This document shows positions 24,224 to 34,109 of a stretch of DNA of 64,000 nucleotides, in pieces (positions within the stretch are counted from its first letter, which is position 1; the number at the start of each line of letters is the position of its first letter). Source of the DNA: Chamaecyparis obtusa (Eukaryota > Streptophyta > Pinopsida > Cupressales > Cupressaceae); NCBI GenBank assembly GCA_027943335.1, contig BSBK01002159.1:2221501-2285500 (forward strand), written 5' to 3'. The notes under the pieces were generated by a model. That model made no database searches. It had not been told where the DNA came from and worked only from the letters and a program-made list of their open reading frames with translations. Position numbers and translations under genes: made by a program.

Positions 24224-25990
24224 ATGGATTCGGCAAGCAAGCGGAGTGGGAAGGCAAAGTTGCAGACGCTAGCAAGTTCAAGAAGATGTATGCATAGGAA
24301 TGCGTGGATACTACCATTTGGAATCAAAGTTGCAGGAGGAATTGATACTACTTCTACCAAGGGAAAGCAAAGGATAAGGCCTAAAGTGCAAATGGTGCCT
24401 GTTGTTTCATCCAAAGATTCAGTCACGCCACAAACAATAGAGTTCGAGGGTTTGAATGGGTTAGAATGTCGGAAGTGGTGGCAAGATGTGCCCGATAACC
24501 AGTTCATAAAGAACGGCTTGAGGACTGCGCAGGTACACTGGGCGATACAAATGTCGGTGTTTTGTATCAAAGAATACGAAGGTGCTCTACAAGCTATGAT
24601 TGAGACCCTCGATAAACATTCAAAAACCAGCACAGTTCCTTACCTCGGACGAGATTTGCAGATTGTATTCACAGTGAGCCAGTTCACCCGTGTGTTTAGC
24701 ATTCCAGGACGCCATGGGAAGAAGATAGATCTGAAGGCATGAAAGATGAAGCGGGAGGCGAAAGAGTTTTGGATTAAGTTGGTATGCAAGGACTTGACAG
24801 CTGCAGAGTTGGATTCTACAGCGAAGGCGTCAAAGGGTAGGGGAATGAAGAAGTCCTTCATTCAGGAAGGACCATGGCATTGCATTATGGATATCGTGAA
24901 AAGCAGATTTACAGGGTCCAATCGTGCTTCAGACATAGCCCTTCTGCATATAGTGTTGATAAACGGTTTGATGAATGGTACGATATTTGACTGGGCTACA
25001 TTATTACCAGAGCGTTGTATGATTTTATGACGCTGCAACATAACACATTCTATATGTTGCACTATGCCATTGGTTTGTTCTTCGATGCTACGCGTACATA
25101 GATTTCAGCTGATAGACTGGAGGTGAGACCCGGTCCCTTGGCACCTGGCGAGCCACCGATCATGCGTTGGAGGCACTTGGATACGCTAACAGGGCAAAAG
25201 ACCACTGCAGGGTAGAAAAGGCGTAGACAGGTTGTCTTAGGATCAGAGTCGGATAACACAGATAGTGGTTGTCAGGAGACCTCAGAGGGTTCTAGTGACC
25301 CCGATGAGGGAGATAGTATTCAAATGGCAGAGGATGATCCTATGGAGATAGTCACCTCAACACTGGCGCCTTCCAGAGTCCTATTTGCTCGACCCCTCCT
25401 ACCCACAGCAACACATTTGACAGTCAATACCACATCTATCTTTTCTTTTGGGCAGACTAGGGCTCAGATAGATATGACTCCAGTGACACTGGTACCATTA
25501 GTATATGTCATGGCGGAGAGACCTCGAGTAGTAGTTCCTGAGGGGATGGTTGCTGAGACGCTGGCAGAGTTAGGGACGGGTGGGTCACCATACAGAGACA
25601 TGACAGAGGAGGTGATGGAGATACCCGAGGTGCATGACAGTGAGGAACCTGTAGAGGGGGGAGAGCCTTAGGTTTGACTGGATGTGGTGGGCTCAAATGT
25701 AGTAGCCACGGTGGATGCGGCATTCTTAGTAGAGCCGGCTAGAGAGGAGCCTATGGCTGAAATTGTGCCCACCCAAACTCCTTCATTTGAAAGTATGAGT
25801 GCCTAGCTCAGCCAACGGTTTAGGCTGACACCAATTGTACCTGTTGGAGCGGCCAACCTTTCACTTGCAAGGGATGCACCTCCTCCGGAGGTCATGGATT
25901 TTAGCAACACAGAGTTACCCGTGAGAGGAGAGCACACAACAGCCGTTGTACCTACATTAGCTAACACAGAGAGGGATGAGAGATTGCTAG
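24224..25990 (+). pseudogene. G1 extra ORF after pol, truncated
   Basis: ATG 24224 (MDSASKRSGKAKLQTLASS). The N-terminal 260 residues are conserved with G3: LNGLECRKWWQDVP, WAIQMSVFCIKEYEG, STVPYLGRDLQIVFTVSQF, VFSIPG, SKGRGMKKSFIQEG, GSNRASDIALLHIVLINGLMNG. TGA at 24740, a 1-nt frameshift near 25020, then an acidic, low-complexity middle. The coiled-coil end seen in G3 is missing because the sequence jumps at 25994 into the LTR. The position (sense, between pol and 3' LTR) is that of env-like or extra ORFs of Athila/Tat elements. No signal peptide or membrane span is seen, so an envelope role is not supported. Confidence 0.65.
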
Positions 25991-25993
25991 CAT

Positions 25994-26090
25994 TGGTGGT
26001 TTCCTAATAATCAATAGCATTTACTTTCTCTATTAATACTTCCATAATACTGTAGCATGCATAAAACCTATTTACCGTAGGTGGTAAACA
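25994..26090 (+). repeat. G1 3' LTR fragment (97 bp)
   Basis: Matches 17889-17985 over its full 97 bp with three substitutions. Everything from mid extra ORF through the polypurine tract and the first two thirds of the LTR is deleted. Confidence 0.85.
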
Positions 26091-26475
26091 CATGTAATGT
26101 CCAAAGAAGGCATCCTAGACCCTTCTATAATGCACCCTACTTGGTCTCAAAGGCAACTACTCAAAATACTCTGAGACTGGAACCAATGAGCTATCACCCT
26201 AGGTTGAAAGACCAGAAAAAGTTCCCAAGGAAACCGCAATGTATACCAAGTATGAATTCATGTAGAAAGTGAGGGTGCTAGGAACATGAGCCAGTTGCTC
26301 GCACAAGGTATCGCTGATGTGATGAGCCCAGCTGGCTCTCAATAACAAACTAGCTTTTATCTTAAATATATTTGCACTTCTAGATTTCTTTCTGAATATA
26401 TAGAAATTAATGAACATCAAATATGTATTTCAATGATACTTTTCAGACTTTTTCACTTCTTGGTCAATTAACGAC

Positions 26476-26772
26476 TGTTGTCGGGATAATTGTATGTACG
26501 GGTTATTATATTAGTAAAGTATTATGTTACTCTTAGTTGACCGAGAGGTTAGACAGTTACGTCACGACGTTTCGGTCGTGGCCCTTCAAGTACTTTATAT
26601 ACTCTCTCGGAGGTTGGACATGAGATATTATTGTATGATCATTATTATGTAAATGTACTTGCCAGTCCGGAATGATTAATGAAAGTATTTATTATTCTCT
26701 AATATATTCTGTGTTTATTATATTTCCTGTACTATGTTAGTGCAATACTAAGTTTACCCCAGCAAGTAAACA
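26476..26772 (+). repeat. G2 5' LTR
   Basis: TGTTGTCGGGATAATTG ... GCAAGTAAACA. TATA-like tttatata at 26594-26601. Just upstream, gttacgtcacgacg contains an ACGTCA core of the type bound by plant bZIP factors, and cacgac-gtttcg-gtcgtg forms a small hairpin. Promoter reading is inference. Confidence 0.85.
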
Positions 26773-26774
26773 TC

Positions 26775-26787
26775 TGGCGCCGTTGCC
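26775..26787 (+). other. G2 primer-binding site, tRNA-Asp type
   Basis: TGGCGCCGTTGCC, 2 nt inside the LTR, complementary to the 3' end of plant tRNA-Asp (GUC), the primer used by Athila-like elements. Confidence 0.8.
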
Positions 26788-26823
26788 TAGACGTACTCGG
26801 GAAGAGAGTTGAGGGAAGGATTT

Positions 26824-29259
26824 ATGCCCAATGTCTTAAATAAAGATAGAAATAAAAAAGCACGAGATGACAAAGGGGAAGCCGCACAGAAGGCTTTGAT
26901 CTCTGCGCAACAACGTGAACGTCGGTGTAGGCTGAGGCAACTTGCCAAAGACCAGCTTGCCGGAGGGTTGCCCAAAGGGAACCCCGGAAGTGGTACGGAA
27001 GGTGCAGGGGCCGACTGGGAATCGTTCATCTCGCTGGAACATCGGAGAGTGCGGAGTAGAGAAGAACTACTCGAAGAAACACGACTTAGACAAGTCTTGC
27101 TCCAAGAAGAGCGAGACCAGTTTGAAGACTTGAACCGCACGTGGTGTGCGGAGGAAGGGAACTACGAAGGTGAGCGCATTGCCAAAGGCACACGGGAAGG
27201 TACGACCGAAGGCACACGGGAAGGTACGACCAAAGACACACGGGAAGGTACGACCGAAGACACACAGGACGCGTAGGCGAACCCGCCATTGGAGCCAACG
27301 ACTCCACACAATATGGTTCCACCTGCTACACAGATACAAGTACCATTAGTAATCGGCCAAGGGAACGTGGGTGTCGGTTCTAGCACAGGCGGTGCAAGAG
27401 CAGAAAATCCACCGCGCACGCAACAACCAAAATCAGCCCAACCAACCATGGCGGCACATAAGGAGAAGTTGCCAAAATTCCACGATGATGGAAAGGACGA
27501 TCCAGTACGGCATTGCCGTACGTGTGAAACCATCTGGGCAGCCAACGGGGTGACTGACCAGAACGAATGGATGAGGCAGTTCCCCGCCACACTGAGAGGC
27601 ATGGCTATTGACTGGTACGCAGATCTGGATAGAACGAACATAACCACATGGGATGACTTGAAGGAGGGATTCGAGAAGGAATTCCGGCTACTACAAGACG
27701 ATAATGAGATAGTCTCAGAGATTTATGGAACGAAGCAAGGGAAGAGGAAGACCATACGAGCGTATGGCTGCCGGCTAAAGGAATTAGTCGGAAAGATGGA
27801 AAGCCAACCGGCTGACGGCCTAAAGAAGAGGTGGTTTGTTGAGGGCCTGAATCCTAAGCTACGACGGAAGATGAAAATTGTGCCTCCGACATCCTGCAAT
27901 GATGCATACAACCGGGCCATGGACCTAGAAAGTGAAAATAAGACGGCCAAAAAGAAGAAGAAAAGATCTTCGTCATCCGAAGACGATATGTCCGAAGAGG
28001 AGAGTAGCAGTGACGAGAAGCCGAAGAAGAAAGTCACGGCCCTTCAGAAGGATATGGAACGGATGTTAAAAGAGTTTAAGACAATGAAGGGGACAACAAG
28101 CAAGGATGATGAACTGTGGTGCACGGATTGTAAGGAGAGCGGCCACACGAAGGGTGCCTGTCCCAAGAAGGCATTCTATGACATCTGCCAAATTATGGGA
28201 CATTCTACGAAGGAATGCCCATACAATTTGAAGGCGCGTAACCAGCAAGTGCTCTATACACAAGAACAACCATCCACATCAGGGGGGACGGAACCAAACA
28301 ATAATGCATCTTCAGGAGGTTACTGTGGCAACCGGCGAGGTGGAGGAGGGAACAATAATAATTCCACCCGTAACAGGGCCCAGTATGACGCGAAGGGACG
28401 CCCAATGATCCAATGTAGGGCATGCAACCAATGGGGTCATTACGCAAGTGAGTGTAACAATAGTGACGCCCCTCAGCAGCTGTGTCGGTGGTGCGGCCCT
28501 GGGGACCATGAAGATGCTAATTGTCCGAAGTCTGGCGTAGGGGCCAATCTGATTGATATCGAAGGCAACACACGGATTAAAGAAGCTATACTTGCTCTTA
28601 CTCAAGGGCAAACAAAGGAAGCCCGCTACCCCCATCCCCGAACGGAGAAGCAGAGAATGGCGGAGGCAAGGGAGGAAATAGAAAAGGCGATGAAAGCCCA
28701 ACGGGGAGAGACACACGAATCATCCAGACCCTACTGCACAGACGCGGAGAGGAACATTGTATGGCAGATGCTTCAACTAGAGGTGCCTGTCAAGCTGGAG
28801 GACCTCCTATACACCATGCCTCAATTGGGGACAATGTTGTTGGGTACAAAGGTTGATAAACTCAAACCGAGACACACGGATGCTTCCGTACCGGGAAACT
28901 CGGTGACAAATCCAATGCTGCTCGCCGTCAACAATGGCAGACATCCAGCCGTGGTGGAGATGGGCATCCTGGGCACCATCCTAATGGATACTATAGTAGA
29001 CGACGGATCTGGGGTAAACATCCTTCCGGAGGACACATGGAAAAAGCTAGGGAAGCCCACTCTGTGGCCACCTACGTTTAATCTGCTAAGTGCCGACCAG
29101 CAAGGGATTAAACCCCTCGGCACGTTGATGGCACAACAAGTCACCGTGGGTGCACAACCATTTGTGCTCGACTTTGTGGTCATCCCGTTAAAACAGAAAG
29201 GGTATGACGCCATACTCGGAAGAGGATGGCTGGTGGCAGCGAAGGCAAACCACAACTAG
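26824..29259 (+). CDS. G2 gag-protease ORF with one in-frame TAG
   Basis: From ATG 26824 (MPNVLNKDRNKKARDD) the frame is open to TAG 29257 except for one TAG at 27274. 27277-29256 is 660 uninterrupted codons. Features: an N-terminal coiled coil; a four-fold repeat (GTREGTTEDTREGTTKD type, 27180-27270); capsid (LPKFHDDGKDDPVRHCRTC, FPATLRGMAIDWYADL, FEKEFRLLQDD); a Lys/Ser/Glu linker; CCHC knuckles CTDCKESGHTKGAC, YDICQIMGHSTKEC (first Cys lost), CRACNQWGHYASEC and CRWCGPGDHEDANC; then protease (LMDTIVDDGSGVNILPEDTW). The terminal TAG lies where G1 has TGG. With so little decay the particle proteins could have been made recently. Confidence 0.8.
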
Positions 29260-30104
29260 AAACGGAATACACTCTCGATGGAGAGCGGAGGCAAGAAGTT
29301 ACTATTGATCTCCGGACCCAGTTGGTGAGCGAAGAACTTGCCTCTTCCTTGGGATCCGAATCCGAAGGGGAGAATGACCCACGAGATGAAGGCAAAGAGG
29401 GGATGGATCCGAATGCCGAAGGCATACTAAAACTCGGAGGATGCTGTTCGGAGGATGACACAGATTCATTAAATGGATTGCTCCTTTGGCAACAAGAGGA
29501 CTATGACATATTCTCACCCTCCTGTAACGTATTAAGCGTCGAAGAAGAAGAGCCAGATCAATATCCTCTAGAGTACGGGGAGTATAAGGAAGGAGAAGCT
29601 ACAATGGACACCATACTTGCACATCAGTTTAAAAACAAGGAGGCTATGAAGTATGAAGAACCGACGGTGAAACCTTTGAATCTGGGTATGGAGATGGATG
29701 AGAGAAATCTGAAAACCATCGCCACGAGAGACGACTGGAATCCTGTGTGGAAGACTGTAGCCTTCAAACTCTTTATCCTCCTTATTATGTACGGGAAGGA
29801 GACTGTGGTCCTTGTAGAATTTATGGTTCCAAGCTTTTGGATCGCCATTGAAAACAGACTCGGCGACAAGGAGAGGGAACGACTGCACACTTTGTGGACT
29901 CTCGACGAACGGATACATGACGGCAGCAATGGGACCAAATTGAAACTTTACTTGGAGAAGATGAACCCGAGACGAGGGACAGATCAACCGAGAGGATGGA
30001 AAAGGACTCAACTGGTCAGGCAGGCGACCCGAGAGCCATCCGTACGGGCGACCAGAGAAGCCTCCGGACAGAAAATTGAAAACTACTTGTACGGCTATGC
30101 ATGA
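29260..30104 (+). pseudogene. G2 pol remnant: linker fused to integrase tail
   Basis: After a -1 shift near 29295 a frame stays open to 30102. It holds the acidic linker (SEELASSLGSESEGEND, LLLWQQEDYDIF, MKYEEPTVKPLNLG) up to AFKLF. It then joins at about 29775 to the integrase end (IMYGKETVVLVEFMVPS.WIAIENRLGD) and, after a second deletion near 29885, to TLWTLDERIHDG. Compared with G1, roughly 2.2 kb (RT, RNase H, integrase core) and about 0.2 kb are missing, yet both joins keep the frame. Confidence 0.75.
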
Positions 30105-30960
30105 CCATACGGTGGGAAAAAAAAAAAAAATTTTAAAAATGAAAAAAATAAAATAAATAAAATAAAATAATTTTTTTTGAAAAAAAAAAAAAGAAGAAAA
30201 AAGCAAAGGCAATGTACGGTACCGTACGGTATATAAACACCGTATGGCAGGAAAAGATAAGTTGATAGTGCCGTATGGCAAGGACGAGCCATATCGTACG
30301 ACGAAAGAAGGCATTACAAATTGAAGCAGACCGTACAAGCAAAGCAATAACATGTCGTATGGCACCATACATTAGCAGCAGACATAACCGAAGTATAAAA
30401 CAACGTACAGTATATAGGCCAATACGGCGCCGTATGAGAGCAACAACACATGAAGTACAGAGCATATGCGTCTAGGCAAATCATGCGGCACAGTACAGAA
30501 GGGAGAGCGTGTATCAGTGATATCGTACGGCAATTAAAACAAGGAAACATGCGTGAGTTGTTAACACTGGCCGTACGGCCATTGGCGCAAACAAGGGTTG
30601 GTATTTCCATCATACAGTCCGTACGGACAGGAAGATAAGATGTTTTGTGCATCGTACGGAACATTGCAAGACCATACAGTCAAAGGACTACCGCACACAA
30701 AAGAGCTTGGATGTCGTACGACATTGAAATGTGTAATGGGGATACCGTCCAAGGGATGTACGGCTGCATTTCGGCCTGAGAATTGAAAAATAAATAAGAG
30801 CAAGGAAGGACTGGCAACAGGGAGAAGGTTCTAAAAAAAAAAAAAACGACGACAAATCAAAACAGTTCAAAATGAATAACGTATGGTACCGAAGGGTAGG
30901 ACATAATGAGGTAGTAAGGAAAACATAAGCGCTTTACAGAAAAGAGTATGGGATCAGAAG
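30105..30960 (+). repeat. G2 spacer with CGTACG / CCGTACGG palindromes
   Basis: No coding frame. After a poly-A/T stretch (30118-30200) the six-letter palindrome CGTACG or one-step variants (CGTATG, CATACG, GTACGG) occurs about every 30-40 bp to 30770, many within longer palindromes (gtaccgtac, gtccgtacggac, tgtcgtacgaca). The same kind of cluster occupies the equivalent position in G3 (52905-53240). Confidence 0.7.
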
Positions 30961-31014
30961 AAAATCACAAAATGGTGTGTTCCATAGACTTCTGTGTGGG
31001 TTTGAGAGTGCTAA

Positions 31015-31152
31015 ATTGGTCTTGGCGGTGGGGGCGCTGCCCCTTGACCCCGCCCTATACCGCGACAGGGGGCGTGCCTGGGGCTCTGCCCCAGGACCCC
31101 GCGGGGGCGCTGCCCCTCGACCCCGCTAGGGGCGTTGCCCCCTAGACCCCCA
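31015..31152 (+). repeat. GC-rich minisatellite GGGGCGCTGCCCCTCGACCC, copy in G2
   Basis: Four to five units of ggggcgctgccccttgacccc and variants in otherwise AT-rich DNA. Each unit can fold (ggggc-gct-gcccc). The entry sequence (gctaaattggtcttgg) is shared with copies at 49195 and, more diverged, at 63500. Confidence 0.8.
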
Positions 31153-31189
31153 ATCGGTTCAGTTATCAGCCCTTGGAGAGTGTGACCTG

Positions 31190-31575
31190 TTGCTGAGATC
31201 GGAGCTGCTACAGGCATGGAGTGTCTACATGCCGGAGGTGAAGAGAGCACTGGAGCAAGTCTTTCAAGAGGGGTACTACGCTTTGAGGCACTTGGAGTAG
31301 GTGTTGGCTGGACGTGAAACTGTCTTGGTGGATGAATAGAGAGCTCGGGAGGAGCTGACCGCCCAGTTGGAGGCAGTAGAGCAACACTTGGCTCAGCGTA
31401 CCCAGGAGTTGGAAGCAGAGAAGTTGGCACGGGTGGCTATCAAGGTCAGATTGGCTAGGGAGACAGTATGGTGTTAGCGGAGGCTATAGCTGAACATGTT
31501 TTGGAGACAAGTTTGGTGCGGGCACGGGAGGAATGGGATGCGATGGAAAAGACTTACTGGACGCAGCATTGATGG
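31190..31575 (+). pseudogene. G2 extra ORF, C-terminal coiled-coil remnant
   Basis: Reads LLQAWSVYMPEVKRALEQVF, then HLE-stop-VLAGRETVLVDE-stop-RAREELTAQLEAVEQHLAQ and EKLARVAIKVRLARETV. Heptad-like and Glu/Gln/Leu-rich, it corresponds in position and type to the coiled-coil end of the G3 extra ORF. The conserved N-terminal domain is absent; the GC minisatellite lies directly upstream. Confidence 0.55.
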
Positions 31576-31667
31576 GGAGGGCGGCACTTCATCTTTTCAG
31601 GGACGCCCCTCTGCCCCTTCCCAGTGATTTTCTTCTTCTATGTTGTGTATTTCATCTCCCTGTTGTT

Positions 31668-31704
31668 GTAAGTCGTCGGAGACGACTTGTTTTTTTGGGG
31701 GGGA
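31668..31704 (+). promoter_or_regulatory. G2 pre-LTR hairpin and polypurine tract
   Basis: gtcgtcggagacgac forms a 6-bp stem, followed by a T run and gggggggA immediately before the 3' LTR. G3 (57105-57144) and the orphan tail (49515-49541) keep the same arrangement. The purine tract is the plus-strand primer; a role for the hairpin is unknown. Confidence 0.65.
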
Positions 31705-32007
31705 TGATGTCGGGATAATTGTATGTACGGGTTATTATATTAGTAAAGTATTATGTTACTCTCGGTCATTAGCAACCGAGAGGTTAGACAGTTACGTCAC
31801 GACGTTTCGGTCGTGGCCCTTCAGGTACTTTATATACTCTCTCGGAGGTTGGACATGAGATATTATTGTATGATCGTTATTATGTAAATGTACTTGCCAG
31901 TCCGGAATGATTAATGAAAGTATTTATTATTCTCTAATATATTCTATGTTTATTATATTTCCTGTACTATGTCAGTGCAATACTAAGTTTACCCCAGCAG
32001 GTAAACA
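31705..32007 (+). repeat. G2 3' LTR
   Basis: TGATGTCGGGATAATTG ... GCAGGTAAACA. Differs from the 5' LTR by a few transitions, by the first three bases inside TG, and by a short insertion (ggtcattagcaacc) near position 65. Confidence 0.85.
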
Positions 32008-33258
32008 ACAACAGCCATTAATTTGCCACCAATTGTTTAGTGACATGTCAGAATTGAACAACAACTAAATTTATTTTCTATTACAATCATTTGTAAATTA
32101 AACTGGATACCTTTGAATTGGTTCAGCTGCTGATGAAATGAAATTGCAACCAATGGAGATTGGCGTCATGCACAAACACAAACTAGCTATTGGCGGCTCC
32201 AACAATCCACACACAAGGCACTGTTTGAGTGCAGACGCAACCAAGCAAGGATCCTGTAATCTTTCCAGCCAACACGCACAAGTCTCACATTCTCAACTGC
32301 GTACGGCCATGGCAGAGATCATACAGACTGTACCTCTTTGTAATTCGGCTGCTATTAAGATGCTAACGTTGAGCCAACACAGCACAATTCATAGGCATTA
32401 AACATCCTATTCAAAGTGCACATTCCTTGAGGAATTTCGTTTCTCCAAAGTGGTTATCAAACCCTTGTTTTGATATTCGATCCTCTTCTTCACAGTCATA
32501 AACCAAATAATAAATGCAATTGAATCTCATTCAAACTCAGCATATCCAGCCAAGAACTCAATGCTTTCTCCAAATTGAAGACCAAGCATGAAAAATTGAT
32601 AGAACTCTCTCCAAATTGAAGACCAAGTTCAAACCCTATTCCTCCACAAGAAAAATCGATTTCTCTCACAACACAATTTTTATCAAATCATCAATGGTAA
32701 TGTAAAGTGCTTTTTCGAGTTGAATATATAGCTTTTTGAAAAAGCCTCAACTTTACATTTTTCATTAAAGTAGTTCTTCATCACAACATCACTTTATAAC
32801 ATTAAAGTTATAAAGTCGTAAAGTTATTAAATTAAAATAACTTAATTTAATAACGATAATTAAAATATGAAGCCGCGGAATCCATCTGACTGCAACAAAC
32901 TAATTTCTGACAACAGAGCCTCGAGCTCAAACTGCCCTGCCAGAAATAGCCATCTGCCAAAAATAGACTTACTATAAATAGTAAGTCTCTCAAACTGGAG
33001 ATCCTTGATACTCTATCCTGAAACATCTGACACATTGTGCAGACACCCTGCTAAACCTGGCCATACCCAAAAAACCACTTACTAAAAATAGTAAGTTGAC
33101 CAATCTGACCCGAACGAAGAGCAGACCTGCTAACCAAAACCTCCAGAATGGAATCCAAACACTGGCTCTACCAACTAACCCCCTCTGATCACCTGATTAG
33201 CTTGCGAGGGTCGCCAAACTAAGCTAATCTCAAGAGACTGAAAAATGGGGACATTACA

Positions 33259-33924
33259 GCTGATGATCTCACCCCAAAAGATCTTCTGCCTGAACCTCAC
33301 AACCAGAGAGATGAACTTGTACATCCAAGACTCAAATGTATTGGACTCCCTCAAACCCATGATTCTGTTGAGTAGAGTAATAAGATCAATAATCTCCTCG
33401 TGGAAGTCTGTTCTGTGCATCATCTTTGGCCATCTAGACAAATAGGTTCTCTTGTTCACCAGCCTGTTCTAATTTATGTACCTTATACAATCATGTTTCC
33501 CATCATTCCACCTCTTCCAAGCCTTTTCCTTTGTCATATCAATGCAAACTAGAGTAGGTGGGACTTTGAAGATTTTATCAATCGCATCTAGATCCAGCCT
33601 GATAACGTTTCCATCATCAACCTTGATGGTTCTAGATTCGCAATCAAAGTGTTGTGCACATGCCAACACAAATTCAAGTTCTAAGGCAGCCACTCAAAAT
33701 GTGGAAACAATGTGTATAATGCTCTAAATGAGAGGAGTCATTTATTCCTTTGCAGATGTTTCAACTCTTTTTAAGAATTCAGACTTGTCAACATGCCCAA
33801 TCTCTATGTCTCTAATCTCATCCACAGAAGATGTCACCTGGGAAGGTGGAATGGAATTCAGGTATTTATCATACTTGTACTTCATGTTTTTCTTGCCCTT
33901 GGGAGAGATTGGCTCTTCCGACAT
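33259..33924 (-). pseudogene. T1 extra ORF, N-terminal part
   Basis: ATG at 33924 (MSEEPISPKGKKNMKY). A stop at about 33742 is followed by LELEFVLACAQHFDCESRTI, DDGNVIRLDLDAIDKIFKVP and, after another break, FESWMYKFISLVVRF.QKIFWGEIIS, ending abruptly at the LTR at 33258. The G1/G3 extra ORFs have a similar block (LGRDLQIVFTVSQFTRVFSIPG), so both element types probably carry the same domain family. Confidence 0.55.
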
Positions 33925-34109
33925 AGCAAGTGAACATGTGCATGATAAAGTTGCAACATGAAAATCCCATAGGGTAAGTACGTCTTCATGCGACACAAAT
34001 GAATCCACAGACACTAATAAAGCCACAAATTTTACAGATCTAGAAGGGTATGCATACAAGATATGATTGGTAGGCCTTTGAGCAATAAAAGATGTAGAAA
34101 AGCGAATGA

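Larger units (their letters stand above)
17682..26090 (+). mobile_element. G1: Athila-like Ty3/gypsy element, nearly full length, decayed
   Basis: + strand order: 5' LTR, degraded primer site, leader ORF, gag, protease, RT, RNase H, integrase, spacer, extra ORF, 3' LTR fragment. LTR ends and proteins match G2 and G3. The 3' LTR keeps only its last 97 bp, 94 identical to the 5' LTR. The left flank is T1 extra-ORF sequence (catat just outside). On the right, ca and then another LTR start at 26093, so no target duplication can be claimed. ORFs have several stops and frameshifts. Confidence 0.8.
26476..32007 (+). mobile_element. G2: Athila-like gypsy element with internal deletions, fairly young
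   Basis: 5' LTR 26476-26772, 3' LTR 31705-32007, about 97% identical apart from a small indel, with most differences transitions. Flanking 5-mers are acgac (26471) and acaac (32008), a target duplication with one transition. The primer site TGGCGCCGTTGCC at 26775-26787 matches the 3' end of plant tRNA-Asp. Gag and protease are almost intact, but RT, RNase H and most of integrase are deleted, so movement would need proteins from a relative. Confidence 0.9.
26093..33258 (-). mobile_element. Long LTR (about 1.6 kb) split by G2
   Basis: + strand: starts TGTAATGTCC (26093) and ends GGGGACATTACA (33258). Removing G2 and one target copy (26476-32012) leaves about 1,629 bp with matching inverted ends. 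On the minus strand gctatatattcaactcg is a possible TATA box. It contains two small hairpins: a perfect gacttactat-aa-atagtaagtc at 32966-32987, and a second at about 33077-33095. It interrupts the T1 extra ORF at 33259. Flanks (acaca / gctga) are not duplicated, so it may be a solo LTR with one end altered or the remnant of a larger element. Confidence 0.55.

Noticed and set aside
23746..24633. 295-residue minus-strand ORF
   Set aside because: Antisense shadow of the G1 integrase end and extra ORF; Cys/Phe/Leu-rich with no motifs.
17677..26095. Target duplication catat/catgt for G1
   Set aside because: The right-hand catgt overlaps the start (TGT) of the LTR at 26093, so the match is likely chance.
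29568..30368. 266-residue minus-strand ORF
   Set aside because: Antisense to the G2 pol remnant and poly-A/T stretch; low-complexity Phe runs.
30015..30670. Overlapping ORFs on both strands in the CGTACG spacer
   Set aside because: Palindromic repeats give spurious open frames in several registers; no domain or codon structure.
31011..31430. Pro/Ala-rich minus-strand ORF
   Set aside because: Antisense of the GC minisatellite and of the coiled-coil remnant.
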